From the NCBI RefSeq assembly GCF_037975245.1, contig NC_092576.1, positions 44,385,111 through 44,449,110 of the forward strand: DNA of 64,000 nucleotides, written 5' to 3'. Shown one piece after another: positions 39,601-49,108 of this stretch. The notes under the pieces were generated by a model. It had not been told where the DNA came from and made no database searches. It worked only from the letters and a program-made list of their open reading frames with translations. The position numbers were made by a program, and so were the translations under genes. This DNA is from Apostichopus japonicus (Eukaryota; Echinodermata; Holothuroidea; Aspidochirotida; Stichopodidae). How positions within the stretch are numbered: position 1 is the stretch's first letter; each line of letters starts with the position of its first letter.

Positions 39601-42600
39601 TCTCCACACTGCAGAGTGTACGTACGTACTTTTACGTGACCCGCCCCGCGGGAATCTATACGTAAGTCTTCGTGCGCAGATGGTCGTACACTGTGCGGCT
39701 GTGTTTGATTTTGAGAACAGGTGTTTTGTTGTTTGAGTGTAACGGTGAAAGGAAGCTTCCAGATGTTTTAAATTGTTTAGGCCAGGGGCGTATCCAGGGG
39801 GGGCGCAACAGGCGCGCGCCCCCCCCCCCCCTATTGGCCGTCACCCCAAAAAAAAAAAGTTTAGCAAAAAAAAAAAAAAAAAATTGATGACGACCTTTAT
39901 GTGAGATGTCTGTGATCGCTCAACCCCCCCCCTCCCCTTCCCGTATGATTTATTTTTTGTTTGCCAAAAAAAGGTTCTGGCGAAGTTCGGCGGCATAATA
40001 ATTTTAGAAACATAGATGGTAATTGTGTTTGTATTATCACTATAAACACTAAATGACATGCCAGCCATACTAAATTGTGCATTTTGTGTCCATATTTACT
40101 GGAAATGTTGCTTATTATTAAGGTCGAAAAATGGATCACATATGGCCATGGGCGGCGATCCTGGGTGGAGGGGGGATATATCCCCCCATGAAAATGGGTG
40201 GAGGGGATGTAATGCACCATATCCCCCCCCCCACCAAATGCCAGGGATAAGAATATTTTCATGCCTACATTTATGCATCTTCAGGCGCGTATCCAGGATT
40301 TTCAAACCCGGGGGGCGCGAATTACTATCTAAGCGGAGCGCCACCATCGGTTGGCGCGCAGCGTACAAGAAAATTTCTTGTTTTGAACCCCCCCAGATCA
40401 CCGGAAACGGCACTTCTCGGGCTTGAAATGACCAACCAGATGTACACTTTTTGCCTGAGAACCAAGTATTTCCTAATAGTTTTTTTTTTTCCATCCATAA
40501 CCTTTTTGAAGATTGTCAACCCGGCACACATCATGTTCGACCTGATCGCATCTCCTGTGGGTCTTTGCTTTTGTAGGTGATTCTACGTCGCGGCCCACAA
40601 TACCCGTCAGCCCCACTTTTCAAGGTTTTAAGCCCCAAATTTGTTCAGAATTTGAAAATTCACATTTCTCGTGAATAAACTCACTTCAAAACATACCCAT
40701 AATGTTGTACAAAATTTCATCTATGGACAACCAATATAGAAAAAACTTCCCTCAACCCCTAACAGACCGGTCAAAATTGCACGAGTAGCGGGAAGTGTGA
40801 TGTAGAATCTTGGTCAGAAATTTTCGAAAATTCAGACACAGTTACTTTATTGGTGTACAAATATTAAAACCTGTTATAACGGCTATTATGAAACTTGGTT
40901 GAAGGAAATGAAAAAATAGCAGATATTTCCGAAACCGAACACTACACACATAGGCGTAGGAGGCGCGGCGGCAGTGGCGGAGCTAGGGGTATTGGTCAGG
41001 AGTGGCGAGAATGGTCTGAAGGGCGCTTTCGACACTATCTAAGCGGAGCGCCACCACTGGTTGGCGCGTAGCGTACAGAAAATTTTTGAGTAAAGATACT
41101 CCCTAGATCACCGGAAATGACCCTTTCCGGGCCTTGCTAATTTGCAGATAACGAAGAATAAATAGGTGTCATCGCCATTTTGTCAGAAAATTACAGTACA
41201 CCAACAAAATGTGACAAATGTCAATAAGTAGATGAGAGCGCAATAAAAAAGTCAATAATCTAGAATAAGTAAAAAGTGGTAAAGAGCTGAAAAAGGCGCC
41301 AGCAGTCCATTTGAGTCGATCAGGGGGCATCCGCCCCCTGATCATATGGACGCTCCGCCACTGCGCGGCGGGGGCGCAGGCCCTAATTCGCCATTACTAA
41401 TGTAAAAGAGAGTTTTGACATAATTGGACCTCCTTGCTTTTTATACATCTACATGAGACATGTCGTTGTTTACATTAGCATCTGGCGGTATACTGCGCAA
41501 TTTTAACGGACCGTACGGTACATGATGGCATGCGATGTAATAACCGATGCTTGCTTATATGATATTGTCACTCACACGTTGAACGCGCGCTTCGCGCGCG
41601 AAAATTTTTGGTTATTTTTTTAGGCAAGTCGGACAGTTTTGAGGCTTTTCATCCTGGAACGCCATTTTCATGTTCACTGATATGATGTGATATCTGCTGT
41701 TTGCGTTACAAATTCGAACAGGCGCGTAGCGAGGAATTTGGGAGGGGCGAAGCCTGTAGGCAAATTATCTAAGCGTAGCGCCACCATAGGTTGGCGCGAA
41801 GCGTACAAGCAAATTTTGGCCGAAAATGTCTCCCAGATCGCTGGAAATGACACTTCCCAGGCCTTGTAAGTTGCCTCTAAGCACTTTCTATTTTGAAATT
41901 ACTTAGCGATATCATTTAAAAAAAAATGCTGAATGGGGGGGGGGCAGGCGGTCGCCCCCATCCCAAAATGCGTCATGTTCCCCGACGACACGGTCGAGTT
42001 CGAGACCAGCCACAGTTGGATTCATAGCACAATTCTACACACGCGTTATGATAGACCATATATAGTATACATATAGATCATTAGTGAGAGAGGAAACTGG
42101 AAACGTCAAAAAATGAAGTTGTCGGTGTAAGGGGTAGGGTGAGTCACACTTTTACGAAATCATTGATCCGTCACTGGCTACCCTTCAGCGCTGTAATGAT
42201 GTCACTGTTCTTCTTTCTCTTCCCGGTGTCTTCGTGTTTTGCTTTTACTCCCTCTTTTTCTCCTTTTTCTCTCTTTCTTCTTTTTCTTTTCCCTTCTTTC
42301 CTCTCCTCCTCCTCTTTTTTCCCCTCTTTTTTCCTTTTTTCTTCTCTTTTTTCTCTTCTCTTTTTCTTACCCGGGAGGCGCGCGCCCCCAACACCCCCCC
42401 CTGGATACGCACCTGATCTTCGTTAATGTACGGCTCTTTTTTAGCTTCATTTCTCGCCTACCATAAACGCAGTGCGATCTTTTCAAATAAAGCGTCTTTA
42501 TAAAGCAAAAATAGTTGACTGTAGGCTTCATTGGCCCTATAACAACAAAATGTATTATTGCGCCCACGGTATTGATATAGTACATATATGCACCCTCATA

Positions 42601-45600
42601 GTATTCATATAGGCCCTATAGTAGGCCTACACACGTACATGTTCCCTCGAACAGCTGAGAATCTCATGTAACCAGGGTAATGCTTAATACACGTTTCACC
42701 TGGATGCCCTAGCAATCGGTACCTAGGAATGTAACTATGTGTAATTGTGTATTGCATGTGTATAGGCCTATAATAGCCTGCATGAGGCCATTTTCTTCAT
42801 CGAATAATATAACAGAGCTCTCGAACATTCTAACGTTGCGCCTGAAACAAGATTGACAGGGGCAATTTTCCCAAAATAACACCCGAAATTAAAAAAAAAA
42901 GTATTTTGGATCCTGATTATGAGATATTTCAGACATGACATCCCTATTTTAAAGTTGGGTATATGCCGCTTGGAAACCTCGGGAAGTGCCGTTTCCGGCC
43001 ATCTAGAGGGTTTGTTAATCCCAAAATTTTCTTGTACGCTTCGCGCCAACCAATGGTGGCGCTACGCTTAGATAGTCAACAAGGTCATATCCCCCCCCCC
43101 CCCCCACTCGGAAGTACGGATCGCCGCCCATGCATGTGACACCATTTTGCATTTCAGCCCTTCTTTGAAGGCAAAAATTGTACACCCCTCCCCTTAGACC
43201 CATCCCCCAGGACGGCGATCATTCATGCCTGGCGCCCCCCCCCCCCCTATTGGAAAATCCTGGATACGCCCCTGTAGGCTTTGGCTATTCTTCTGCAAAC
43301 ATTCCTTCCACTGTAACAAATTACATGAACCTTCTGTAAATCATTAAATTAGCCAATATTAGATGGAAAAAAACAAATAAATTTCCTTTTTAATCTGAAA
43401 TAAAGAAATAAATTGGCGCTTACGTAAATAGGCATATTCAAATACTGGAATATATCGACTGGTCGTGCAAACAGAGGGCGCACTTCCTAAACAAATGTTA
43501 CAGACGAGGGTGTCGAGTGAAGACTATGGATATATCGGAACGATTACCTTCATGGTAGATTTATATTTCCTTACAGTTTGCAGGGTTCCAACTCTTTGCT
43601 AAGTAATGATACTTCTGAAACGTTTGGAGATATATGATCGGTCACCTACCGTGTTTGTTACATAGTATACCATACATTAAGGAAAGTGTCATCAGGTTAA
43701 TTATAATATTTCTTAGGCAAATGATGACGTCACTATGTCATATCAAGGTGTATATTATTTGTGTGTCGTGGGGTGTGTAACTAGTGAAAACAGTGATATT
43801 TTCGGCTGCGTATAAAGGGAGATTGTGTCACATTTGTGTTAATCACTTCCTACTCAGACACTGACTCTGTTAATAAATAACATTTAATCATCTCGGTCAA
43901 ATTTGTAGCCTTAGATGTAATATAATATTCGTTGCTTATAATGGACACGTGGTACTACAAGTATCGTTATATGAATGGTTAGTGTTGCCTATATATATGT
44001 TTTCATTTAAAGTGACAAACAATTTAATTGATAAATAATCTAAAAAATTACAATGATCTAATAAACTTGAATATTTATATGGCTGTGTTGAATTATAAGT
44101 GACTTACGTTGTGAGTTGATGCAATTTGAAGGAGCAATATTGTAGACATCTGGAGTTGTTTACTATCAGTTTCCCTTAGATACACAATACTCGAACACAG
44201 ACGTCGTAAACTGCTTTGATCCTTAGACTGGAAATGAAGATAGAAGCGTCTTGAAATGAATAATATAGAACCAACTTCAAGTTATAATATTTCAAAATTG
44301 CTCCCTTGAGTATCGCAATTTCACATAATATTAACTGTAGATGAATGCTGTGAGGGGGAACTGATAATTCCGCCAGTATTGTATGCTTAAGTGAACTTAA
44401 ATTAAATAAGAACTTTGACTTTTGACTTGTAGACTCTGCTCTATGGTAGCGATTTGATTTTAAGCAATGGGTTGGGGGGGGGGTTGCAATGTCATTTCTG
44501 GTAAGGAGTCTAAGGGGAGGAAGATACCCTTCCCTTGAGAAAACTTTAGTTTAAGGTGATAATATTCAAACTGGTGCTACCACCGGTCACGGACCGTAAT
44601 TAAAGTTAACGATTGTATTTATATGAGTCTTATTGACACCATATATGCTCTATACACTCTGTTACGTATTGACGTTTTAGGGCTGTAGGGGGAGATGACA
44701 ATAAAATTATGTTACTATACTTGTTTTGTGGGAGGGTCTGAAATCGACACTGAGTTAAATTGACACCATATTTCAAATGGATGTTGATCGAAATCGACAC
44801 CGAGTTAAATTGAGCAACAAAAATAAGAAAATGAGCAACTTGGTTGATAATAAGTACTGTTCATTGTTCTTGGATAGGAGTACAGGACCCCCAGAAGATG
44901 AAACACGTTTAGATAGTTCTTGTTCTTGTTCGCCTAAGTTGCAAGTTTGGATCACAAATACATGTCAGGAAGAGACATTACACTCATATGTTTTGCTGCA
45001 ATATATTCCTTGTATTAGTGTAGCTATTGTAGCGAAAATCTACTGGTAACTCCTGTTGTACGATTTGCCCCTCGTATGTTTAATTTAAACGTCCATTGAG
45101 CTCCGCAGAGACAGCAGCCTATTTTTAGAGCCAGGTCGCACAACGGCTATTTAATAGTTTTTATCATTCAACTTGTGTTTTCAACACTGTTTTTAGTGTT
45201 CTCCTGTACTTGGTTCGGACAGGCAAACTACCGGGTGTGTCGGTCGACCCCATTGGTCACGGCAAACTGTAGGACTGTAAGGGTAGTCTCTAATTGGCCA
45301 GGAAGGATTGGCCTGCATTTTGTGTCGATTAGGTGCGTTACGAGAAAGTGTATGATAGCTCGCACGGCGTATGATAGAAACAGCACAAGCGATTTTCATA
45401 AATCAAAAGAGATATATGTTTTTTTTTTTTTCATAGCGCTGTACAGATACCTTTGCTGCCCGACGCCTGCGGATTACCAGACGCCTGCGGATTACCCAAC
45501 ACATGCACTGCCCGAGACCTGTACAGCACCGATACCTGCGCTGCCCAAAACCTGCGCAGTGCCCGAGAACTGTGCAATTCCCGTCCCCTGCGGTGCGCGA

Positions 45601-48600
45601 TTGTTGGGCTGCTACAGTCGTGAATGGTGCCCGCCTCTAGCGCGGCGATGTGTTGCATATGTGCAGTGTATTATATAGTGTAAAGATCAAGTTGAGAATT
45701 ACATGTCTATTAAACCTTGCACGTTCAATGTCTGCTGTCCGGTTTAACGTCTTATTTTGTACCATCCCCTTTCCTTACCTTCCCCGCCACTTCCGTTGGT
45801 TCCGGGACAGGGAGTTCCCCAAACAAGGACGTTGGCAGCGTTACCCTATCTTAACCTACCACAGACATGCATTCGTTAAATTCCAATTTCTAGTGATTCC
45901 AGTTTTGACCACGGTTCAGAATTTTGTTAGCCTAATGTTATCAACAGAAAGAGAAAAGGGGACGTAACCCAGAATGCCCCAGTCTTGCTTTACAGCAGCG
46001 GACTGGGGAGGGGAGGACTTGATGAAAAAAAATGGCCCATGACCGCTCTCCACTCTTTCGCCGGAACAGGTATCAAACATGATATGTATCAAAGCAGTGA
46101 TTTGTAAACGTGCCAATAAGTTTGCCGTCCCAGTTTCGTGTACAAAAATATCCAAAGTAGAGGGGGGCTTTGGAATTAACGTAATTCGTAGAAAAGTGGT
46201 TGGTTATCATCCATAACATTTTTTGTTTCAAATTATGCAGCTATAGCATTGTTTAAATGTTCTAGTGATAAAGAAGCTTCCGATTTCGACAAGCGTGCGA
46301 TTGCTGAAACAGTACGTATGTGTACACGTCTTCAATGTGGTTAATTTATATGTCAGTTACGGCATTTTATGTTTCTGTGTCTTTCCAACAAACATGGTTT
46401 TTCTATTCGAAATCAAATTCAATTAGTATTTTATTTTGTATGTTTTTATTGGCTATTTCCATGACAATCATTTACTTGACTGGTGAATTCCGTACAACTT
46501 ACAATGTGCTATGGTACCGTCTGACAAGGTAGATGTTAATTGGATGATCTGTCATGGATTTATCAGGGTTTAAAGATTTCTCGCTAAAATAATGAAAAAC
46601 GTACTCTGCGGACAGTATTGCACTCAAGAGAGTGGTAAACAACTTACTTCAAGTGTTGTGGCTTCCTTGGAGTTCGACACCCATTTACCTCTGGAAGAAT
46701 CTAAATGGAAACCATGTTCAGTCGGTGTCCATGAAACTGGAAAGAAATATTATATAACGATTTTTTTCTTATAAATCAAGAACGTTAACATAAAAAAGGT
46801 ATACATAATTACAAGGTAAATGTCAAATATTAATTTTCTTCGTTGACTTTTACAATATAATGATATAACCCTATTGATTATTCCACAGAGGATCACAAAT
46901 TGCTTGTGATGAGTAACACATTTAGTTATTTCTATATTCTCACCTTGAATGTTACGTAACTTCGTAAGAGGAGAAAGAGAACCCACGAGAAGAGACAGAG
47001 GTAACAAACAATCAATGAATCTGTAAAATAAAACGTGATTTGTGGGAGGTGAATGTGTTAAATGATTAAGACATTGTAATGTTATCCAACATTTGTAAAG
47101 TAACTATAGTGTAAAGGTAGAGATGTATCTATCATTAAGTATTGAATACATAAATCGTTTAGCTAAAAGTTACCGTATATTCAAGAACACAGTTCCACAG
47201 TTTGCTGGTTGGTAATTTATCGTTCAGTGAGTTAACGTGAATATAAACATAACAGTAAGTGGTAAGTGATTACTTACGACAGTTTCTTCAGCCTTTGACA
47301 TTGCACTGCATAGGATAACAATCCTACTACTTGGTCCTGGGTAAATTCTTTTCCCTTGTTCGTTTCAATTTGTAGTTCCTCTAAAGTAGACAGTACAGGC
47401 ACACTATCTCCATTTTCCAGGATTATGTTACTTTGGTCTGCCGAGCTTAATGATGTTAGTCTGAGACTGGTAATCTTGATCTAAGGAAACACAATTTTGA
47501 AATTATTACACAACAGTACGCAGTCATGAGAACTATATGTTTTTTTTCATATGATTGTAAAATAATATTACAGTGTTACAAAAACAAAGAACATATTTTC
47601 TATGTTTTTGACTGACAGGATGGTACATGCTAACCCAATTGATTATATACAAAATTACAGAACTTTTAACCGGCGAAAAAAAGAAAAATAGAAGTGTGAG
47701 ATATTGTCTTCGAATGTACGAAAGTAATAGAGACCGGAGTCCAACCAACCGTTATTATTAGTATGATTATTATATAATAATTCAGTTAGAAATACTTTTC
47801 GTTGCATAAGTAGCAGACCACACCCCCCCTCCCCCCCCCCAAAAAAAAAGGATAGTCGGATAATTTGTCGAAGTATATAGATTTGGTCTATCACGTGCAG
47901 CTTAGCTGTTGTAATAATGTTATTCTACACAAGCTGTATGGCATTTTTATCTAGCTATATATTTCAATTTACTCACGTCAGAAGTCAAAGATCCCTTTGA
48001 ACCGAGATCCAGTTTGCCAAAGTTAAGATCTATCGGAAATGAGTAATCCCAAAAGACAGAAGATAAACATAAGAAATAAGAAAGTGTTATTGGTTTTGTT
48101 ATCATAAAATCAAGGTTTAAAGCAAGTTATATTATACTCTTCATGGTTTATTGGTTACGTCTTCAATTGTGGCATATAAGTTAATTGATATGGATGTTTC
48201 AAGTGTGCTGGTACGGCAATTGTACATTGTATCCATTTTCAAACCTAGAAGAGGATGTGTAATATATATATGTTTGACATTATACCTGAAGTGTTCTTCA
48301 GAATCATACACTTACCTTCTGGTTCCTGTAAAGACTGATCATCACCTGTACACCGTTTCCCTGTATGAAGCTCGAACAATGTTTGCACCTTTTTCTGTAT
48401 CCCATGGAGGTTACGTACTTTCAAAGCATGCAGAAGAGTCGTGATATCCGTCTCTGTTACTTGCCCTCTCTCCTCCATATAGCGAACCATAAAGTGATTA
48501 CGACTAATTTCATTTTGCAGCAAATCGATTTGGGCCGGCGGGTATCCAAAGAAGGTTGCAAGTTGCAAAATACTGTCCTTAGTTAGGATATCACCTAATT

Positions 48601-49103
48601 CAGCTTTAAAGCTACCAAAACCTGGTAAAATAAACAATAACAAGAATACTTCACTTGTCACATATTCCGGATCAGGTGTAAGGGGCCTTATTATTACTTC
48701 ATAAACAATACACTCCACATGTATTAAATTTAAGTAAAATACATATTAATTCACGAATGAGAAGAGAATGGTATAACTAACCATATGTAGGCCAAAAATG
48801 AAGAAACAAACGGATCTGTGCAGATTGAATAGCAGTCTAAGAGACTGTGTATAGTATAGATGATAGTGAATGCTAAGCATAACCCATGGAACGTATATTC
48901 CAGATGTTAGTGTGTATCTTGTTCAAAGAGATGTCGTTTGAACCCATATCAGAAGATCCGAAAGAGCAATCGCACCCCCCCCCCCTCATTGATGTTACTT
49001 TGCTGATGTGTAATATCCAATTGCTATTCAATATATTGACAATCGTACCTGTCGAACTCTTCTTCTTTGCTGTTTCTACCACATGCTTGAAATTGGTAGC
49101 CAT
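21591..49103 (-). CDS. Death-domain protein with tandem LRR-like exon modules (14 exons found, 3' end missing)
   Basis: Seen: 14 exons on the minus strand, all with AG acceptors and GT donors. Their phases join without conflict (1,1,0,2,1,0,0,2,1,0,0,2,1,0) into 574 codons from the ATG at 49,103, with no internal stop. Residues ~19-120 form a death domain (MVRYMEERG, TLLHALK, LHGIQKKV). The rest is about three copies of a 154-165-residue module with LRR-like strands such as FKEL-Q-LTDCLLP. Known: death domains recruit partners through homotypic contacts in apoptosis and innate immune signalling, and several invertebrate NLR families pair them with LRRs. Inferred: a cytosolic immune or apoptotic sensor or adaptor. 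No signal peptide, membrane segment or NACHT is visible. The model stops in phase 0 at 21,591 without a stop codon, so it is partial. Exon structure is strongly supported; the function is not. Confidence 0.85.
23487..23563 (-). CDS. Exon 13, L-type LRR-like exon, copy 3
   Basis: 77 nt, acceptor GATTATAG, donor GGATG|GTAAAG, phase 2 in and 1 out. It encodes Q-LTDCLLPSSILVGPSLSTL..., the clearest LRR-like strand of the three. The length, phases and sequence all match exons 5 and 9, which links this distant exon to the same gene. Confidence 0.85.
23868..23993. repeat. 126-bp hairpin (inverted repeat) in intron 12
   Basis: GCATGCGCTGTTAAGGTTTA...GTAAGAACTGAGGATAC faces its near-complement GTATCTTCAGTTCTTAC...ATAGCATATGC. 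Arms of ~55-60 bp with a short loop fit a small foldback MITE. Confidence 0.7.
24755..25195. repeat. ~160-bp tandem repeat, ~2.7 copies
   Basis: GGTAGCCTAACACCACACTA, AGTCAATGGGAAATC, TTTGCGTAGG.TTCGGGTAA and TATCGCGTCGGGC recur near 24,762, 24,886 and 25,045. Confidence 0.75.
25855..25965 (-). mobile_element. Diverged fragment carrying the GGCGC hairpin module
   Basis: TTTCCGGCAATCTGGGAGG... and GATGGTGGCGCTTCGCGTAGAT match the module found in the complete elements at 40-43 and 60-62 kb, on the opposite strand. Confidence 0.5.
26570..26800 (+). mobile_element. hAT-like fragment with CAGGCGCGTAGC head and GGCGC module
   Basis: The CAGGCGCGTAGCAAC head at ~26,574 is followed by CTATCTAAGCGGAGCGC and CCCAGATCCCCGGAAATAAC, as in the better-preserved copies. 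The right end was not found. Confidence 0.5.
27885..28075 (+). mobile_element. hAT-like fragment, partial copy of 41,745-41,935
   Basis: The run from GGGAGGGGCTAAGC through GGCCGAAAATGCC, CACTTCCCAGGCCTTGTAAG and TTTTGAAATTACTAGCAATA matches the 41.8-kb segment in the same order. The hairpin word is degraded. Confidence 0.6.
29109..29213 (+). pseudogene. C-terminal remnant of a LINE reverse-transcriptase ORF
   Basis: The frame reads ..FKDVNIKHFEEAINLAQDR then DTCRRLITEHVG-stop. The 'A..LAQDR..(W)R.LI' ending is typical of the C terminus of non-LTR retrotransposon ORF2 proteins; here the usual W is C. It is isolated, with no RT core next to it. Confidence 0.45.
30310..30690 (-). pseudogene. 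Degenerate non-LTR (LINE) reverse transcriptase fragment
   Basis: Reading the minus strand across frameshifts gives LLPLLPKVLQKLFE, PGRSTSMTLLKLLEN, SEKAIDTI, and then W-L-TSYLSNRKQCVQI with GIHQASILEP. These are the successive RT landmarks (LLP..SK..EK, GFRPGRST, D.SKAFDT, W..SYL..R.Q.V, GVPQGSILGP) in the right order. The catalytic FADD region is missing, and several frameshifts and stops show it is dead. Confidence 0.75.
31270..31385. repeat. ~55-bp tandem duplication
   Basis: Two copies of GCGCGCGTCT...TTGAA(C/T)ACAACTTCTTT(TC)ATTG lie side by side within intron 12. Confidence 0.65.
31680..32345 (+). repeat. G-rich intronic tract with (GT)n
   Basis: Many G-runs of 3-11 bases (31,694-31,756, 32,023-32,065, 32,150-32,215, 32,290-32,330) plus a (TG)n run at ~32,128-32,150. 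They lie on the plus strand, which is antisense to the gene. G-quadruplex potential is high. Confidence 0.6.
33091..33299 (-). CDS. Exon 12, S-type exon, copy 3
   Basis: 209 nt, acceptor TTTCTTCAG, donor CTGCA|GTAAGT, phase 0 in and 2 out. It encodes IPIFEVYLNLSFSKI...SSGLSLPIITSIERM...VNGIFNYVQHSQRFKELQ. A 9.5-kb intron separates it from the next exon. Confidence 0.88.
33741..34420 (+). repeat. 341-bp direct tandem duplication in intron 12
   Basis: The block from AAGGGTGTGTTAAGGTTAAG through ATGGTTTACCCTCGT, GTGAGTGATAA and GACATGAGCCGGAACT to TTTGTGATGGGAAGATC recurs with a 341-bp offset. A poly-G run has expanded in the second copy. Confidence 0.8.
35055..35174 (-). CDS. Exon 11, B-type exon, copy 2
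   Basis: 120 nt, acceptor TTTCAATAG, donor GAC|GTAAGT, phase 0 on both sides. It encodes PDDIQTITVMCSDGLVIRRD...EFLVEASKHD. It matches exon 7 at C-S...V-R-T-S...Q-S...L..A..H. Confidence 0.87.
35815..35870 (-). CDS. Exon 10, A-type exon, copy 2
   Basis: 56 nt, acceptor TTTTTACAG, donor ACGAAG|GTTTGT (a weaker donor), phase 1 in and 0 out. It encodes V-ISSSEARLLHLSTGTWTK. This is the most diverged A copy; the L-L-TG-W ending is retained. Confidence 0.75.
36407..36483 (-). CDS. Exon 9, L-type LRR-like exon, copy 2
   Basis: 77 nt, acceptor CTTTGAAG, donor AAAG|GTACGA, phase 2 in and 1 out. It encodes LDNCKLPSSINPDIIPK..., continuing FKELW into an LRR-like LxLDNCKLP strand. It is less conserved in its second half than copies 1 and 3. 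Confidence 0.82.
37264..37472 (-). CDS. Exon 8, S-type exon, copy 2
   Basis: 209 nt, acceptor TTCATCAG, donor CTATG|GTGAGG, phase 0 in and 2 out. It encodes IPISHLYLEWSFRGF...LESGLSLSSLSSVEKI...EEGVIGLINYG...IFKELW. It has the same length and phases as the 33.1-kb S exon. Confidence 0.88.
40972..41363 (+). mobile_element. Innermost 392-bp hAT MITE with 8-bp target duplication
   Basis: It starts CAGTGGCGGAGC and ends GCTCCGCCACTG. CGCGGCGG is duplicated at 40,964-40,971 and 41,364-41,371, the 8-bp duplication classical for hAT. It contains the GGCGC hairpin module near its left end. Confidence 0.9.
41709..41935 (+). mobile_element. Further CAGGCGCGTAGC-headed segment inside the inner element
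   Basis: CAGGCGCGTAGCGAGGAATT resembles another element head. It is followed by GTAGCGCCACCATAGGTTGG and a ~130-bp stretch seen also at 27.9 and 60.4-60.6 kb. A matching right terminus was not found, so it may be a solo end. Confidence 0.45.
44108..44227 (-). CDS. Exon 7, B-type exon, copy 1
   Basis: Exactly 120 nt, phase 0 on both sides. It encodes SKDQSSLRRLCSSIVYLRET...LLLQIASTHN, followed by an AAC|GTAAGT donor. It pairs with the equally long B exon at 35.1 kb. Because it is symmetric, it could be skipped without a frameshift. Confidence 0.85.
44777..45680. other. No gene; proline-codon-like short repeats and a shared repeat fragment
   Basis: The 167-codon frame at 45,175-45,678 is driven by irregular repeats of GACGCCTGCGGATTACC and CTGCCC.A.ACCTG at 45,455-45,590. 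It has no recognised domain. The segment ~45,062-45,150 (GAGCTCCGC, CCTATTTTTAGAGCCAGG, CACAACGG) is repeated at 56,040-56,130. Confidence 0.5.
46648..46736 (-). CDS. Exon 6, A-type exon, copy 1
   Basis: 89 nt, acceptor TTTCCAG, donor CTTGAA|GTAAGT, phase 1 in and 0 out. It encodes SWTPTEHGFHLDSSRGKWVS plus an extra 11 residues not present in the other two A exons. The WTP...LD...G.W pattern matches the A exon at 21.6 kb. Confidence 0.8.
46944..47020 (-). CDS. Exon 5, L-type LRR-like exon, copy 1
   Basis: 77 nt, acceptor TTTTACAG, donor CAAG|GTGAGA, phase 2 in and 1 out. It encodes FIDCLLPLSLLVGSL... and completes the LRR-like strand begun by the previous exon (LKKLS-FIDCLLP). It has the same length and phases as the L exons at 36.4 and 23.5 kb, with 11 of 25 residues identical to the 23.5-kb copy. 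Confidence 0.85.
47278..47480 (-). CDS. Exon 4, S-type module exon, copy 1
   Basis: 203 nt, acceptor TTCCTTAG, donor CTGTC|GTAAGT, phase 0 in and phase 2 out. It encodes IKITSLRLTSLSS...NGDSVPVLSTLEELQI...DQVVGLLSYAVQCQRLKKLS. It aligns end to end with the S exons at 37.3 and 33.2 kb, sharing the ..I.LE.G.S.P.LS..E.. core and the closing FKEL/LKKL strand. Confidence 0.85.
47977..48029 (-). CDS. Exon 3, short linker (degenerate A-type?)
   Basis: 53 nt between a CCGATAG acceptor and a GAC|GTGAGT donor, encoding D-LNFGKLDLGSKGSLTSD. It occupies the place of exons A and B in the later modules, and its LDLGS resembles the LDLDSG of A exons. With flanking introns of 286 and 496 bp there is no space here for a NACHT domain. 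Confidence 0.75.
48316..48621 (-). CDS. Exon 2, death domain
   Basis: 306 nt. The acceptor is TTTTACCAG and the donor is GAAG|GTAAGT. The translation runs GFGSFKAELGDILTKD... through MVRYMEERG, ETDITTLLHALK and NLHGIQKKVQTLF, then an acidic tail (GDDQSLQEPE). Helices 1-6 of a death domain can be matched, with the ERG-T...LL-AL pattern of helices 5 and 6; the usual Trp of helix 5 is Tyr. No RxDL motif is seen, which argues against a DED. Open reading continues past the donor but only into the intron. Confidence 0.85.
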
Positions 49104-49108
49104 CGTAC
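49049..49108 (-). CDS. Exon 1, start exon
   Basis: The ATG at 49,103-49,101 opens MATNFKHVVETAKKKSST and the exon ends in phase 1 at a CGACAG|GTACGA donor. A CATAG acceptor lies just upstream of the ATG, ending at 49,109, so a separate 5' untranslated exon may be spliced on. The exon joins the death-domain exon in frame (split Gly codon). No TATA box or other promoter was identified upstream. Confidence 0.75.

Larger units (their letters stand above)
40282..42415 (+). mobile_element. Inner 2.1-kb hAT-like element with target duplication ATCTT
   Basis: It starts CAGGCGCGTATCCAGG and ends CCTGGATACGCACCTG. ATCTT flanks it at 40,277-40,281 and 42,416-42,420. It is nested in the outer element, has a homologous full-length copy inverted at 59,862-62,023, and itself contains a third element. 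No transposase frame is present; the CT-rich open frames near its right end are low-complexity. Confidence 0.9.
39783..43274. mobile_element. Outer hAT-like element with 5-bp target duplication TAGGC
   Basis: It starts CAGGGGCGTATCCAGG and ends CCTGGATACGCCCCTG, a 16-bp perfect terminal inverted repeat. TAGGC stands immediately outside both ends (39,778-39,782 and 43,275-43,279). It lies in intron 7 of the death-domain gene. Without the nested element it would be ~1.36 kb and has no transposase, so it is non-autonomous. CAG...CTG ends fit hAT; a 5-bp duplication suggests a hAT5-like group (inference). Confidence 0.85.

Noticed and set aside
45175-45678. 167-codon open frame, Cys/Pro-rich (..PTPADYQTPADYPTHALPE..)
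   Set aside because: It arises from short irregular GC-rich repeats, has no splice or start support and no recognised domain, and the opposite strand is open too.
48245-48315. Extension of the death-domain frame past exon 2
   Set aside because: A strong GAAG|GTAAGT donor lies at 48,316 and the joined exon 3 continues the frame; the extension has no domain features.
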